A stretch of 64,000 bases of DNA from Bacillus massilinigeriensis (GTDB lineage Bacteria > Bacillota > Bacilli > Bacillales > Cytobacillaceae), in contig NZ_LT630337.1 of the NCBI RefSeq assembly GCF_900117315.1, positions 1,881,847-1,945,846 on the forward strand. Reading direction: 5' to 3'. Shown here piece after piece: positions 33,836-44,587 of this stretch. Positions within the stretch are counted from its first letter, which is position 1. Every line of letters begins with the position of its first letter. Position numbers and translations under genes: made by a program. The notes beneath the pieces are model-generated. The model was not told where the DNA came from and ran no database searches. It saw nothing but the letters and a program-made list of their open reading frames with translations.

Positions 33836-34861
33836 TTAGTCTCTCATTTTTGGATCTAGCGCATCACGCAATCCATCAGCTACCATATTAAATGCAATCA
33901 TAATCAAACTGATGATAATAGCTGGGTTAATCATTTGTTCTGGGAATACACGCATATTTTTAAAGCCATCATTAATAAGTGTTCCAAGAGATGCTAACGG
34001 CTCTTGTAATCCAAGACCGATGAAACTTAAAAAGGCTTCGAAGAATATAGCATTAGGAATGGTAAACATTGTATTAATAATAATTACACCAGCTAAATTC
34101 GGTAACAGGTGTCTAAAAATAATTTTCCCATGGCCAGCACCTAACGTTCTTGAAGCTAATACAAATTCCTGATTCTTAAACTTCAATACCTGCGCCCTTA
34201 CAACCCTTGCCATACCTGTCCAGCTTGTTAAAGTTAAGGCAACGGTAATCGAGATAATTCCTGGCTTCAATATCAAAATCATGAGAATAACGACAATTAG
34301 ATTTGGAATACCCATGACTATTTCGATAATCCTCTGCATAAAGTCATCCACACGACCACCGAAATATCCAGATATAGCACCATATGTTACACCAATAAGC
34401 ATATCAATAAGTGCAGCTAAAAAGGCAATATATAACGAGATTTGTGTACCTTTCCAAATACGTGAAAATAGATCTCTACCGAGAGCGTCAGTACCAAACC
34501 AATAATATTCATTAATATTCTTTTGCTCATAGGGATTGATTTCGGTCCCATTGGGAAGGGTTCTTACTCCATCAAAAGGGAGCCAATGGACGTTCTCCAG
34601 TGCTTTGACTCGTGGAGGTAAATTGGAATGCGCCGTTAATTGACGGTCAAAATCATAATGACTGATTAGTGGACCAACAAAAGCCAATACCCCTAGAAGG
34701 AATATCACTACTAGACTGACAATTGCGGCCTTATTCTTTCTGACCCGCAGCCATGCCTCCTGCCAGAAGTTTAAGCTAGGTTTTGAAATCTCTTCGCTTT
34801 TTGTGGAATCAATAATTGCGGGCTCAAAAAGTTCGTTTGGAATTTTTTCAAGTTGTGCCAT
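33836..34861 (-). CDS. oppC: Oligopeptide ABC transporter permease OppC
   Basis: A 341-aa permease, somewhat longer than the B. subtilis protein (about 305 aa). The N-terminal 40 residues are cytoplasmic, then one membrane segment, a periplasmic-side insert including WLPFDGVRTLPNGTEINPYE, and five further segments. The permease motif for the ATPase (RTLGAGHGKIIFRHLLPN) is near residue 235. The ATG at 34861 overlaps the oppB stop by one base (TAATG), with GGGAGG upstream. Confidence 0.95.
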   Translation of the reverse strand: MAQLEKIPNELFEPAIIDSTKSEEISKPSLNFWQEAWLRVRKNKAAIVSLVVIFLLGVLAFVGPLISHYDFDRQLTAHSNLPPRVKALENVHWLPFDGVRTLPNGTEINPYEQKNINEYYWFGTDALGRDLFSRIWKGTQISLYIAFLAALIDMLIGVTYGAISGYFGGRVDDFMQRIIEIVMGIPNLIVVILMILILKPGIISITVALTLTSWTGMARVVRAQVLKFKNQEFVLASRTLGAGHGKIIFRHLLPNLAGVIIINTMFTIPNAIFFEAFLSFIGLGLQEPLASLGTLINDGFKNMRVFPEQMINPAIIISLIMIAFNMVADGLRDALDPKMRD

Positions 34862-35790
34862 TAATTCTTTCCTCCCGCGATACGAATTCGTGGATCAATT
34901 AATCCGTATAAAATATCCACTATTAAAATAATAACAATAAATAAGGCTGCATAGAGCAAGGTTGTTCCCATGATTACCGGATAATCGTTCATATTTATTG
35001 ATTTAACGAATTGTTCTCCGATTCCAGGAACAGAGAAAATATTTTCAATGACTAATGATCCTGTCATTAATCCAGCTGCTAATGGTCCTAAAACGGTAAT
35101 AACGGGGATTAATGCATTTCGAAGAGCATGTTTTACAGCGACAGTAAATCTAGTAGCTCCCTTTGCCCTTGCTAGTGTAATATAATCTGAGTTTAATACC
35201 TCGATCATTTCTGTTCTCATGAAACGTGATACCGTTGCTAAAGTGAACATCGCCAGAGCAATCGTTGGCAATATGGTATATTCTGGACCCTTCCATAAGG
35301 CAACAGGTGTCCATCCTAATTTAACTGCAATATAGTATTGCATTAAACCGGCAAATACAAAGTTTGGTATCGACTTTCCGAGAACGGCTATAAAGGTCGA
35401 ACCATAGTCCACCCATGTATTCTGCCTCAATGCAGATAATATCCCTAAAATTCCTCCAATAATGGATCCTAGTACGAGGGCCTGTAGTCCTAGCTGAGCT
35501 GATGGACCCACCCTTTTTGCTAATAGTTCAGTTACAGGTGTGTTACCAAATTGAAAGGAAATGCCCAAATCACCCTTCACTAATCCTGACATGTAGTATC
35601 CATACTGTACAGGTACAGGGTCATTTAAATGATACTTGTCTAGTAATATTTCCAGCTGATCTGGGGATAGCTTCTCTTGGCTCCTAAATGGAGTACCAGG
35701 CAACATTTTCATTAAGAAAAACGATGCCGATGCAATAATAAAGATTGTAATTAACATATAGATAAATCTTTTCCCTATGAATTTGACCAT
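34861..35790 (-). CDS. oppB: Oligopeptide ABC transporter permease OppB
   Basis: A 309-aa permease with about six membrane segments and the conserved ATPase-contact loop RAKGATRFTVAVKHALRN near residue 200. It forms the transport channel with OppC. The ATG at 35790 has AGGAGG upstream. It lies 142 bp after oppA, with a strong hairpin between, so it is expressed at a lower level than the binding protein. Confidence 0.96.
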   Translation of the reverse strand: MVKFIGKRFIYMLITIFIIASASFFLMKMLPGTPFRSQEKLSPDQLEILLDKYHLNDPVPVQYGYYMSGLVKGDLGISFQFGNTPVTELLAKRVGPSAQLGLQALVLGSIIGGILGILSALRQNTWVDYGSTFIAVLGKSIPNFVFAGLMQYYIAVKLGWTPVALWKGPEYTILPTIALAMFTLATVSRFMRTEMIEVLNSDYITLARAKGATRFTVAVKHALRNALIPVITVLGPLAAGLMTGSLVIENIFSVPGIGEQFVKSINMNDYPVIMGTTLLYAALFIVIILIVDILYGLIDPRIRIAGGKN

Positions 35791-35847
35791 CTTCGCACCT
35801 CCTAAAGTTTTAAATATTAAGCATATTTAGATAATTCTCTGACAGGG

Positions 35848-35886
35848 AAAAAGAGAGTATATATCAGTAGATATACTCTCTTTTTT
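35848..35886 (-). terminator. Intra-operon hairpin between oppA and oppB
   Basis: AAAAAGAGAGTATAT (35848-35862) pairs exactly with ATATACTCTCTTTTT (35871-35885), loop of 8, with T-runs both ways. Partial termination here would keep OppA in excess over the membrane subunits, as is usual in opp operons. Confidence 0.8.
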
Positions 35887-35931
35887 AGTAATAATTATAG
35901 CCCCTGATTCATTTCCATTACTAGTAGTAAA

Positions 35932-37590
35932 TTATTCTTCTACTTTAAGCCACTTGTATGTGTATTCTGGTCCAAAAGTATGGTAAGTAAATCCTTTTAC
36001 TTTCTCAGCAACTAATACATTTGATGTACGTTGGTAAAGTGGTGCTAAAGCAGCATCCTCTTCAAGTAATGTTTTTTCTGCATCTTGTAATAATGCAGTA
36101 TATTTACCGAAATCTTGCTCTTTGCCTGCATCTGCAAGATATTTATCATACTTTTCGCTAGAGTATGCCATATTGTTGTTTTGACCATCAGTGATATAAA
36201 GGTCAGCAAAAGTCATAGCATCTTGATAGTCAGGACCCCAACCAGAGAATAAGATGTCGTAATCTAAAGCCGTTTCAAGCTTTAATTTTTGAGCAAATGG
36301 TACGTTTTTCAGATTAATCTTGATACCAGGTAGATTCTTCTCTAATTGGTCTTTAATGTAGGCATCAGATAATTTTGCAGTATCTGTGTCTTGTCCAACA
36401 TAAGTAAGTGATAGTTCTTTTTGACCAATTTCTTTTAAGCCTTGTTCCCAAAGTTTCTTAGCTTCTTCAACATTATACTTATTGAATCCGTCATATTTTG
36501 CTCGGAAGTCTTGGTCTTTTTCATCTTTAACAAACTCGGCTGGAATAAAGTAGTCTGCCGCTTTTGAACCATCCTTTAATACATCATTAACTAAGGATTC
36601 TTTATCAATCGCCATAGTGATGGCACGACGGATATTTTCATTAGCAAAAGCTTTATGCTTTTCATTTAGTTTCAACCAGAAAATTGAAGGCTCTAACCAG
36701 CGAACTAATTGTGGATCACTTTCAATTTGAGCGATAACCCCTGCTTGTGCAAGCTTAGGAGTGATATCAGCTTCTCCAGCTTGGAACATATTTAATGAAG
36801 ATTGAGGTTCTTTTTGAACGTTGAAGTTCATTTTCTCCATTGTTACTGTATTAGCATCCCAATATTCTGAATTCTTTTCTAATACCCAGTCAACATCCTC
36901 TGCACCATCCCAACCATTAATCTTGAATGGACCGTTAGATAGTAGATTGTCTGAACCTGATGCATAATCTTTACCTTGAGATTCAACAAATTTTTGGTTT
37001 TGTGGTAGGAATGTACCGAAAGTCATTAATGATTCAAAATATGGAAGTGGTTTTACCAATTTAATTTCTAAAGTCTTTTCATCAATTGCTTTGATTCCAA
37101 GTTCTTCAGGTTTCGCCTTTTTAGCGGCAATTTTATCTGCATTTAGAATTTTTCCACTCATCATATATGGACCATAAGGTGATGCAGTAGCAGGATCTGC
37201 AGCTCTACGCCATGCATATACGAAATCATTCGCAGTTACAGGATCACCGTTGCTCCATTTAGCATCTCTAAGCTTAACTGTATAAGTTAAACCATCTTCA
37301 CTTTTCTCTGCAGGACCTTCAGCCATAGCTGGGACTGCCTTTTGATCTTGATCAAGACGATAAAGACCTTCATTTGTGTTGTTTAGAATTGTAAAACTAA
37401 TAGTATCCTGAGCCATTACAGAATCCATTGTAGGGATTTCTGAAGATTCAAGAATAGTGACCTCCTGCTTAGCAGTACCCTTTTTCTCTTTTTCGTCTCC
37501 TGCTTTATCGTCGCCACCAGAGCAAGCTGATAGAATCATGCTCAAAGCAACAGTAGGAGCTAGTACTTTTAAGTAGCTAGACTTTTTCAT
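35932..37590 (-). CDS. oppA: Oligopeptide-binding lipoprotein OppA
   Basis: A 552-aa lipoprotein. The signal peptide is MKKSSYLKVLAPTVALSM and following, with lipobox LSACSGG (Cys about residue 23), then an acidic Gly/Lys tether and the SBP_bac_5 fold starting near residue 40. It captures peptides for OppBCDF, and in bacilli this transporter also brings in Phr signal peptides and affects sporulation and competence. The frame is open to 37719, but the ATG at 37590 has GGAGG six bases upstream and starts the signal peptide. A CodY-type box overlaps the leader. Confidence 0.96.
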   Translation of the reverse strand: MKKSSYLKVLAPTVALSMILSACSGGDDKAGDEKEKKGTAKQEVTILESSEIPTMDSVMAQDTISFTILNNTNEGLYRLDQDQKAVPAMAEGPAEKSEDGLTYTVKLRDAKWSNGDPVTANDFVYAWRRAADPATASPYGPYMMSGKILNADKIAAKKAKPEELGIKAIDEKTLEIKLVKPLPYFESLMTFGTFLPQNQKFVESQGKDYASGSDNLLSNGPFKINGWDGAEDVDWVLEKNSEYWDANTVTMEKMNFNVQKEPQSSLNMFQAGEADITPKLAQAGVIAQIESDPQLVRWLEPSIFWLKLNEKHKAFANENIRRAITMAIDKESLVNDVLKDGSKAADYFIPAEFVKDEKDQDFRAKYDGFNKYNVEEAKKLWEQGLKEIGQKELSLTYVGQDTDTAKLSDAYIKDQLEKNLPGIKINLKNVPFAQKLKLETALDYDILFSGWGPDYQDAMTFADLYITDGQNNNMAYSSEKYDKYLADAGKEQDFGKYTALLQDAEKTLLEEDAALAPLYQRTSNVLVAEKVKGFTYHTFGPEYTYKWLKVEE

Positions 37591-37604
37591 AGTAGACCTC
37601 CCTA

Positions 37605-37619
37605 TATTTTCTGAAAACT
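37605..37619. promoter_or_regulatory. Probable CodY box of oppA
   Basis: TATTTTCTGAAAACT matches the CodY consensus AATTTTCWGAAAATT at 13 of 15 positions. It lies between the promoter and the oppA ribosome binding site, where CodY would repress in rich medium. CodY control of peptide transport is common in Gram-positives. Confidence 0.6.
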
Positions 37620-37690
37620 TTCTACATTCTTTATTATACATATTTATTAAAAAATGTACATTACTTTTTCGAAAAAATTTTATTGTTTTG

Positions 37691-37719
37691 GTATAATTCA
37701 GTTTTAATGAATATTTCAA
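37691..37719 (-). promoter_or_regulatory. Probable promoter of the opp operon
   Basis: On the minus strand, -35 TTGAAA (37719-37714) is followed after 17 bp by a weak -10 TTATAC (37696-37691). A second TTGTTA-type -35 lies further upstream. Three TATACC-like copies occur in this 130-bp leader. Confidence 0.5.
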
Positions 37720-37883
37720 ATGTGGTATAATATTAGAATATCCTTAACAATAAGGTTTTGGATTATTTATTCTAATGTATAAAATGGTATAAATTACCTA
37801 TGCTCATTATTTAATATTTAACGTTGAATAACATTTTTGTGCTTTAACACTTTAAAGGAATAATTTTATTGTGAGGTTGTTAT

Positions 37884-38252
37884 ATGGAAAATAGAAGTAA
37901 GTTTATTCTATTGGGTTTTATTATTTCTCAAATAGCTATTATTTGCTTTTCATTTGTTCAAAATAAAGATGATTTTTTACTAGCCTATATTAATATTTCC
38001 TTTTATTTCTCTTTTTTCCTTCTTCTCATTTCACTTTCGATTTATACCATACAGTCTGGGTTCTTTAATACAATGGTCGCCTCCTTTAGAAGATTTGGAA
38101 AAGCACACAGAAGACAAATCGAAGAAAAAGAAATAGATACCATTACTCCTTATTCAGAACTGATCACCTTCTCTCAATTTCCAATATTGGTGCTTGGGTT
38201 GTTAAATGGTGGGATTTGTGGAATAGCTCTCTTTTTTTTCTATTACTTATAA
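37884..38252 (+). CDS. DUF3899-type membrane protein
   Basis: A 122-aa protein with about three or four membrane segments; the middle is a basic loop (FRRFGKAHRRQIEEKEID) between the second and third. This matches the DUF3899 family of small membrane proteins of unknown function. The ATG at 37884 has TGTGAGGTTG upstream. It is divergent from oppA and precedes the trpS leader. No functional evidence. Confidence 0.7.
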   Translation: MENRSKFILLGFIISQIAIICFSFVQNKDDFLLAYINISFYFSFFLLLISLSIYTIQSGFFNTMVASFRRFGKAHRRQIEEKEIDTITPYSELITFSQFPILVLGLLNGGICGIALFFFYYL

Positions 38253-38310
38253 TACTTGATTTCTGCGCCTATTTTATTTATAATCCGTAATTAAAGAAAA
38301 TATGATAGTA

Positions 38311-38563
38311 AGCGATGAGAAAGAGTAGTACATTTACGCCTCGTTTCATAGAGAGTTTGTGGTTGGTGGAAACAAACAGCGAGAGAAATGGAATGGACTT
38401 TTTAGCTTCTAATTCGAAAACTATAGTAGATTTAGACGTAAATCTTGCGTTAAAAGATTTCATGTACAAATTACATGAAGGTAAGAGACTCATTTATTTG
38501 AGTAATTAGGGTGGCACCGCGGACCATACGTCCCTATTCATTTAGGATCGTATGGTCTTTTTT
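38311..38563 (+). promoter_or_regulatory. Trp T-box riboswitch of trpS
   Basis: A classic T-box leader. It starts with GCGATGAGAAAGAGTAG-type sequence, has a Stem I region with two nearby TGG triplets (38389-38391 and 38394-38396; the second, in GAATGGACT, is the likelier specifier), the conserved T-box AGGGTGGCACCGCG (38508-38521), and a terminator GACCATACG/CGTATGGTC (38522-38557) with T-run. Uncharged tRNA-Trp stabilises the antiterminator and allows trpS expression. Confidence 0.93.
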
Positions 38564-38584
38564 GTGAATATATTATGAAATTAA

Positions 38585-39634
<1,050 letters not shown>

Positions 39635-39650
39635 AAATAGAAGGACATTA

Positions 39651-39684
39651 TTAAGAGGAGTTGGATTTGATCCACTCCTCTTAA
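39651..39684. terminator. Convergent terminator of trpS and the yjbA-like gene
   Basis: TTAAGAGGAGTTGGA (39651-39665) pairs with TCCACTCCTCTTAA (39671-39684) with one bulged base. It overlaps the last codon of the minus-strand gene. The T-run is weak on both strands. Confidence 0.65.
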
Positions 39685-40427
39685 TTTACCTTTGGGCCAT
39701 GTTCCATCTCCCATAATTTCTCAAAAAATGGCTGACCTTTTATTATATTTTCGCAAAAATGTTCGTGCTTAATCGTCCATCCGCTTTTTGTCTGTTCGAA
39801 TAATTGCACCCATGCTTCCTCGAAACTTAGCCCTTGTATATCCTCATACTTTTCCGGGCTCCATTCTGTTAACCAATATCTTACCTCTGCCACATTATTA
39901 GAGGAATGAAGCTGATCCAATGCCATGAACAATAATTGCTTCAGCTGTCTTTCCTTTCTTGTAAGACCATTCATATAAATGGGTGCAGGTGATAAAATGT
40001 GAAACTCCTTTAAAGAAGAACGATCATTAAAGGAATAAATACACTCTTCCTGATTATTAAGCATCTCATAAACTAATTGTTCTTGCCTAGGTATTAACCT
40101 GCTTTTTCGTATTGGGATATTATATCCAATGGTATCAACTGCCAAAATGCCCGTACCGTCTGATACCACAAAACAATAATCCATTTGAATTCGTTCATGG
40201 TTTTTTCGCAAATAGGCCTTTTGATAAACATCATCAAGTAACTGTTGAGGTAGCTCTGACAAGTCGTTTTCTATGTAGTTATATAAAATAGATTCTACCT
40301 TTAATAATGGAACTTGATCTAGCAGCTCCACTCCATCTTCTTTTCTCCATTCATGAAAGTGACAGACATTATATCCATTCTCTTCCCCTTCAAACCAGTT
40401 TACCCAAACGTCATGAAGATACAACAT
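39681..40427 (-). CDS. yjbA: YjbA-like protein (DUF3603)
   Basis: A 248-aa soluble protein, close to B. subtilis YjbA (249 aa) in length, in the same position next to trpS. It is rich in aromatic residues, begins [19 protein letters not shown], and has no signal peptide, membrane segment or catalytic motif I recognise. I chose the ATG at 40427 with AGGGG seven bases upstream; the frame extends five codons further. Function unknown. Confidence 0.8.
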   Translation of the reverse strand: MLYLHDVWVNWFEGEENGYNVCHFHEWRKEDGVELLDQVPLLKVESILYNYIENDLSELPQQLLDDVYQKAYLRKNHERIQMDYCFVVSDGTGILAVDTIGYNIPIRKSRLIPRQEQLVYEMLNNQEECIYSFNDRSSLKEFHILSPAPIYMNGLTRKERQLKQLLFMALDQLHSSNNVAEVRYWLTEWSPEKYEDIQGLSFEEAWVQLFEQTKSGWTIKHEHFCENIIKGQPFFEKLWEMEHGPKVN

Positions 40428-40598
40428 AATTATACCCCTCACTTCGGAAACTATTTGTCCTCAGTATAGGCAGACAGCCGTAAAATTATTCCTTATATGC
40501 AATGTTGCACCAATTATCTCTCTTTTTTCGAGAATCATTTTATCTCTATCTTCCTATATTATGAAGGTAATTAAATAACAAAAATGAAAAAGCCATAA

Positions 40599-41387
40599 CT
40601 AGGCTTTTAGATGAAATAAATCATTTCTCTTGATAAAGTATTCTGATGGAAGAATAAACGAGGCTTTCGTTGAAAAAGGATGTAATTTGTATGTTCTGGC
40701 TACAATTTCATATCCTAAACCATATCCAACTAACCTCGGAAAAGGACGTATTCCATAAAGTATTTTTTCATGGAGTTCATCACGATGGCTAATTGAAAGA
40801 TTTTTTAAGAAATATTTTTTCCAAAAATTCAGTAGTTGCTCGCTAGTATAATAGCTACACCACTTCGCACAATATTGTTTGCCGCAATGCTCTCTAACCG
40901 CATTTTCCGCAAGCCCCTCAAGGATGATTGAGTCAAGCAATGTGTATTTTTCTAGATTCTTCTTATTTTTATTCAGTCGACAAACATGATGATATTCGTG
41001 AACAAACAATGCTTCTATTTCTTTTCTATCCTCTAGGGGTGTAATAAAAAGAAACATCTTGTCATGAAAAGAAACACCAGATTTATTTTGATGACCTCTA
41101 AAAATAAAGTTTGCCTTAGACTGAATGGGAAAAAGATAGATTGGAATGTCGGGACCTTCCCATTCCTTTCTATATTTTTCATAGAGATTATCGATTATTC
41201 CCCAATATTGCTTTTCTTTCATATCATGAAAAGTCAGCCATGAAGAACGATTTGGTCTGTACATTCCATGTTTCATCAAATATTGATAAAGCTTTCTTGA
41301 ATCCGTTTCGGAAAAGCTTTTTAATAATCTATCACAAAGATGTTCAGGTTCATTAAAGTGTTGATCGAGCCACTCATCTGTCCGCAC
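40599..41387 (-). CDS. yjaZ: YjaZ-like putative zinc protease (DUF2268)
   Basis: A 262-aa protein with an HEYHH motif (FVHEYHHVCR, about residue 130) and a downstream GLAEN with a possible third ligand Glu, the pattern of the YjaZ/DUF2268 family of predicted zinc metallopeptidases. B. subtilis YjaZ (261 aa) is in the matching place near fabF. The start is a GTG at 41387 whose ribosome binding site is unclear. The substrate is unknown. Confidence 0.82.
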   Translation of the reverse strand: MRTDEWLDQHFNEPEHLCDRLLKSFSETDSRKLYQYLMKHGMYRPNRSSWLTFHDMKEKQYWGIIDNLYEKYRKEWEGPDIPIYLFPIQSKANFIFRGHQNKSGVSFHDKMFLFITPLEDRKEIEALFVHEYHHVCRLNKNKKNLEKYTLLDSIILEGLAENAVREHCGKQYCAKWCSYYTSEQLLNFWKKYFLKNLSISHRDELHEKILYGIRPFPRLVGYGLGYEIVARTYKLHPFSTKASFILPSEYFIKRNDLFHLKA

Positions 41388-41475
41388 TACCCCATGAAAT
41401 CACATCCCCCTTTTTTTGCTGTTGTTCATTTTATGACAAAAAAAGGAAAAGGTGTTCAGCTATTCCTTTCCCAAA

Positions 41476-41536
41476 ACAAAAAGCTGATCTCCGGCTCAAA
41501 TCAAATATTAGACTTAAGGCCATTGGTCAGCTTTTT
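41476..41536 (-). terminator. Terminator of fabHF
   Basis: An AAAAAGCTGA arm (about 41478-41486) pairs with TCAGCTTTTT (41526-41535), and inner GGC/GCC pairs extend it; a T-rich run follows on the minus strand. It starts about 35 bp after the fabF stop and separates it from yjaZ. Confidence 0.75.
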
Positions 41537-41569
41537 TTCTATGTTTATGACTTTACTCATAACACCTTA

Positions 41570-42808
41570 TTATTCATATTTTTTAAATACAATCGTTGCG
41601 TTATGACCACCAAATCCTAGGGAATTACTCATAGCTGCCTTGATTTCCTGTTTTCTTGCTTGATTTGGCACATAATCTAAATCGCATTCTGGGTCAGGAG
41701 TCTCTAGGTTTATAGTAGGAGGTAAAATGCCTTCCCTTAATGCAAGCACAGTGAATACCGCTTCTACTCCACCAGCAGCACCTAATAAATGGCCTGTCAT
41801 AGATTTTGTAGAACTAACGGCTAACTTGTAGGCATGATTTCCAAAGACCGTTTTAATGGCCATTGTTTCATATTTATCATTATATTCTGTGCTTGTTCCG
41901 TGAGCATTAATATAATCAATTTCTTCAGGGGCTAGACCGGCATCATCAATCGCCATTTTCATTGCCCTCGCACCGCCTTCTCCTTCAGGGGCAGGAGCTG
42001 TAATATGGTAGGCATCACCTGTTGCACCATAGCCAACAATTTCAGCATAAATTTTTGCACCACGAGCCTTAGCATGCTCTAGCTCTTCTAAGATAACAAT
42101 TCCGGCGCCCTCACCCATAACAAATCCATCACGATTTTTATCAAATGGTCGGCTAGCCGTTTTGGGATCTGGGTTTAGTGATAAGGCTGTATTTGCACAA
42201 AAACCGGCCATTGCCATTTTTGTTATTGGGGCCTCTGCACCACCAGTGATCATTGCGTCAGCATCACCTCGTTGAATCACCTTGAATGCATCACCAATAG
42301 AGTTTGTTCCAGTTGCACATGCAGTTACAGTACATGAATTAAATCCACGGGCTCCAAGTAGGATGGACACCTGTCCAGTGGCCATATCAGGAATTAACAT
42401 TGGAACAAAGAAAGGACTTACCCTTTTATAACCACGCTTTTGAAATGTTTCATATTGTGCTTCAAACGTTTCCATCCCACCGATACCTGAACCAATCCAA
42501 ACGCCAACACGATGAGAGTTTTCATCATTGATTTCTAGATTCGAATCCTTTACTGCCATCAAGGAAGCCGCAACAGCATAGTGAGTAAATCGATCCATTT
42601 TTCTTGCATCTTTTCTCTCCACATACTCTTCAATATTGAAATCCTTTACCTCTGCAGCCACTTTTGCCGGATATTCATCTTTATTTACCCTTGTTACGAT
42701 TCCTAATCCGGACTTTCCGGCTAGAATATTTTCCCAAGTAGTATCAGCATTATTTCCAAGTGGTGTTACAGCCCCTATCCCTGTAACAACTACCCTTCTC
42801 TTTTCCAT
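41570..42808 (-). CDS. fabF: 3-oxoacyl-ACP synthase II FabF
   Basis: A 412-aa condensing enzyme that elongates acyl-ACP with malonyl-ACP. The catalytic Cys is in [16 protein letters not shown] (about residue 163), and the two His are in [12 protein letters not shown] and [12 protein letters not shown]. The frame is open to 42859, but the ATG at 42808 follows GGAGG and gives the standard N-terminus (B. subtilis FabF 413 aa). It follows fabH by 86 bp and shares its FapR-controlled promoter. Confidence 0.97.
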   Translation of the reverse strand: MEKRRVVVTGIGAVTPLGNNADTTWENILAGKSGLGIVTRVNKDEYPAKVAAEVKDFNIEEYVERKDARKMDRFTHYAVAASLMAVKDSNLEINDENSHRVGVWIGSGIGGMETFEAQYETFQKRGYKRVSPFFVPMLIPDMATGQVSILLGARGFNSCTVTACATGTNSIGDAFKVIQRGDADAMITGGAEAPITKMAMAGFCANTALSLNPDPKTASRPFDKNRDGFVMGEGAGIVILEELEHAKARGAKIYAEIVGYGATGDAYHITAPAPEGEGGARAMKMAIDDAGLAPEEIDYINAHGTSTEYNDKYETMAIKTVFGNHAYKLAVSSTKSMTGHLLGAAGGVEAVFTVLALREGILPPTINLETPDPECDLDYVPNQARKQEIKAAMSNSLGFGGHNATIVFKKYE

Positions 42809-42894
42809 TATGATTGTCCTCCTCATATATTTAACAAAATAAAAAGAGCTTTTTTTCATGAATTTGAAGTGTCATCAAAAGCTAGCTTTTTTCA

Positions 42895-43827
42895 TTACCT
42901 ACCCCAACGCATGACAATAGCGCCCCAGGTCAATCCTCCACCAAAACCAACCATTAAAATAACATCATCATCCTTAATTTTTCCTGATTCCAATTCCTCA
43001 ACAATTGAAATGGGAATCGAGGCTGCAGAAGTGTTTCCATATTTATGAACGGTTTTAGACATTTTCTCTTCAGGTACGTCTAATCTTTGTCTAGCTGATT
43101 CCATAATTCTAATATTGGCTTGATGCGGGAAAAGGAAATCAATATCCTCTTTATTGAGTCCTGCTTTATCTAAAGCCTTTAGACTGCTTTCTCCCATTTG
43201 TCGAACAGCAAATTTAAACACTTCTCGTCCATTCATAATAATATATTCGTCTTGATAAAGGTGTTTTCCTCCTGTTCCATCCGCGCCTAAATCAAAAGAT
43301 AAGATTCCTCTACCTTCTGAAACTGGACCTACAATAGCTGCCCCTGCGCCATCGCCGAAAAGAACGGCGGTATTTCGATCTTCCCAGTTCGTAATTTTCG
43401 AAAGCTTTTCAACACCTACTACCAATATATATTTATAGCTCCCACCTTCAATAAATTGTTTAGCTGTGACAAGTCCGTACATAAAACCAGCGCATGCTGC
43501 ACTAATATCCATTGCAGCAGCCTTTGTGGCACCGAGTCTTTCCTGAAGCATACAAGATACAGAAGGGAATGGTCGATCTGGAGTTACAGTCGCAACCAGT
43601 ATTAAATCAATATCTTCGGCAGAAATATTCGCGTTCTTAATTGCTTCTAAAGCAGCGCCATAAGCTAAATCCGATGTATCAGTATTGTCATCGGCAATTC
43701 TTCTTTCTTCGATTCCGGTTCTTGTTCTAATCCATTCATCGGATGTATCCATTCTTTTTTCTAAATCTAAGTTCGTCACTACCTTTTCAGGGACAAATTT
43801 TCCAATTCCAATGATACCTGCGCTCAT
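42895..43827 (-). CDS. fabH: 3-oxoacyl-ACP synthase III FabH (FabHA)
   Basis: A 310-aa condensing enzyme that starts each fatty-acid chain from acetyl- or branched acyl-CoA and malonyl-ACP. Catalytic Cys is in [13 protein letters not shown] (about residue 112), His in [11 protein letters not shown] and Asn in [10 protein letters not shown]. Branched-chain preference is expected in bacilli. The ATG at 43827 has AGGAGATG upstream. It is first of the fabHF operon, with a FapR box in its promoter. Confidence 0.97.
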   Translation of the reverse strand: MSAGIIGIGKFVPEKVVTNLDLEKRMDTSDEWIRTRTGIEERRIADDNTDTSDLAYGAALEAIKNANISAEDIDLILVATVTPDRPFPSVSCMLQERLGATKAAAMDISAACAGFMYGLVTAKQFIEGGSYKYILVVGVEKLSKITNWEDRNTAVLFGDGAGAAIVGPVSEGRGILSFDLGADGTGGKHLYQDEYIIMNGREVFKFAVRQMGESSLKALDKAGLNKEDIDFLFPHQANIRIMESARQRLDVPEEKMSKTVHKYGNTSAASIPISIVEELESGKIKDDDVILMVGFGGGLTWGAIVMRWGR

Positions 43828-43895
43828 ATGAGGTCATCTCCTATTCATTCTTCCAATTATATTTCGTTTATTATTACATGAAATTATAATCAATT

Positions 43896-43914
43896 ATTAA
43901 GACTTGGTACTAAA
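43896..43914. promoter_or_regulatory. FapR operator of fabHF
   Basis: ATTAAGACTTGGTACTAAA, whose complement TTTAGTACCAAGTCTTAAT fits the FapR consensus. On the minus strand a TTGATA -35 lies just upstream and the box overlaps the spacer and -10 region. Same regulator as the fabI box. Confidence 0.82.
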
Positions 43915-44027
43915 ATTTTATCAACTTTAGTAAAAAATCGCAACTATTTCTTAAACAAATGACCATACAGATATTATTTCTTTATCATAGATTAATTACT
44001 AGTAAATGAATGAAAGGAGGAACCCTT

Positions 44028-44474
44028 TTGGATATGGATGAGAACTCACTTCCTCACTCTATGAATAAAGAAACAAAACAACCAATGGAGGATGAGCTAG
44101 ATCATGAGGAGGAATACGTAGATCACTTAACCCAATTTATGTTTGGGAAGAGAAACCAGCGTCGAAATAATAATGAAAACTTTATTAATGGAGATTCAGA
44201 TTATACCCATGGGGATTGGTTCATAAAAAGAAAGGAGACACAAAAATCCTTTGATCTTTTCAAAGGCAAGAGCGCTCGAAGTGGCTCCCCTTTTTCTTTT
44301 CATATGAGATCTTCAGGAAAAGGAAAATTAGGCCAAATTGAGGATATTTTGAATAATATCGATTATGTCGATTTAATGGAAAAGATTGACTCCTTTATTA
44401 CTGCAACTAATCAGTTAAAACCATTGTACAAAGATGCAAAATCGATAATGAATCAATTTTTACAAAAGAAATAG
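44028..44474 (+). CDS. Hypothetical protein, acidic N-terminus and basic middle
   Basis: A 148-aa soluble protein I cannot name. The first 45 residues are acidic (ELDHEEEYVDH), the middle is rich in Arg, Lys, Asn and Ser, and the last 45 residues look helical and amphipathic (IEDILNNIDYVDLMEKIDSF). There is no signal peptide or membrane segment. The start is a TTG at 44028, with a full AAAGGAGG site at ideal spacing, so the gene is well supported. It is divergent from fabH, roughly where B. subtilis has the smaller yjzB. Confidence 0.72.
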   Translation: MDMDENSLPHSMNKETKQPMEDELDHEEEYVDHLTQFMFGKRNQRRNNNENFINGDSDYTHGDWFIKRKETQKSFDLFKGKSARSGSPFSFHMRSSGKGKLGQIEDILNNIDYVDLMEKIDSFITATNQLKPLYKDAKSIMNQFLQKK

Positions 44475-44535
44475 CCTTTCCGTATATAAACAAAGTTCTG
44501 ATAAATACGATGATAAATAGCAAGGTTAAGCAAAC

Positions 44536-44580
44536 AGGGGCAGTCCCATAAGGTATCAGGCACCTAACGGGTCTACCCCT
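44536..44580. repeat. Palindromic intergenic element
   Basis: AGGGGCAGTCCC at the left and GGGTCTACCCCT at the right are complementary apart from two positions, and the inner GGTATCAGGCACC resembles a sequence I associate with dispersed intergenic palindromes in bacilli. It lies between convergent genes and could act as terminator for both, but no T-run is obvious. Confidence 0.5.
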
Positions 44581-44587
44581 ATATATT

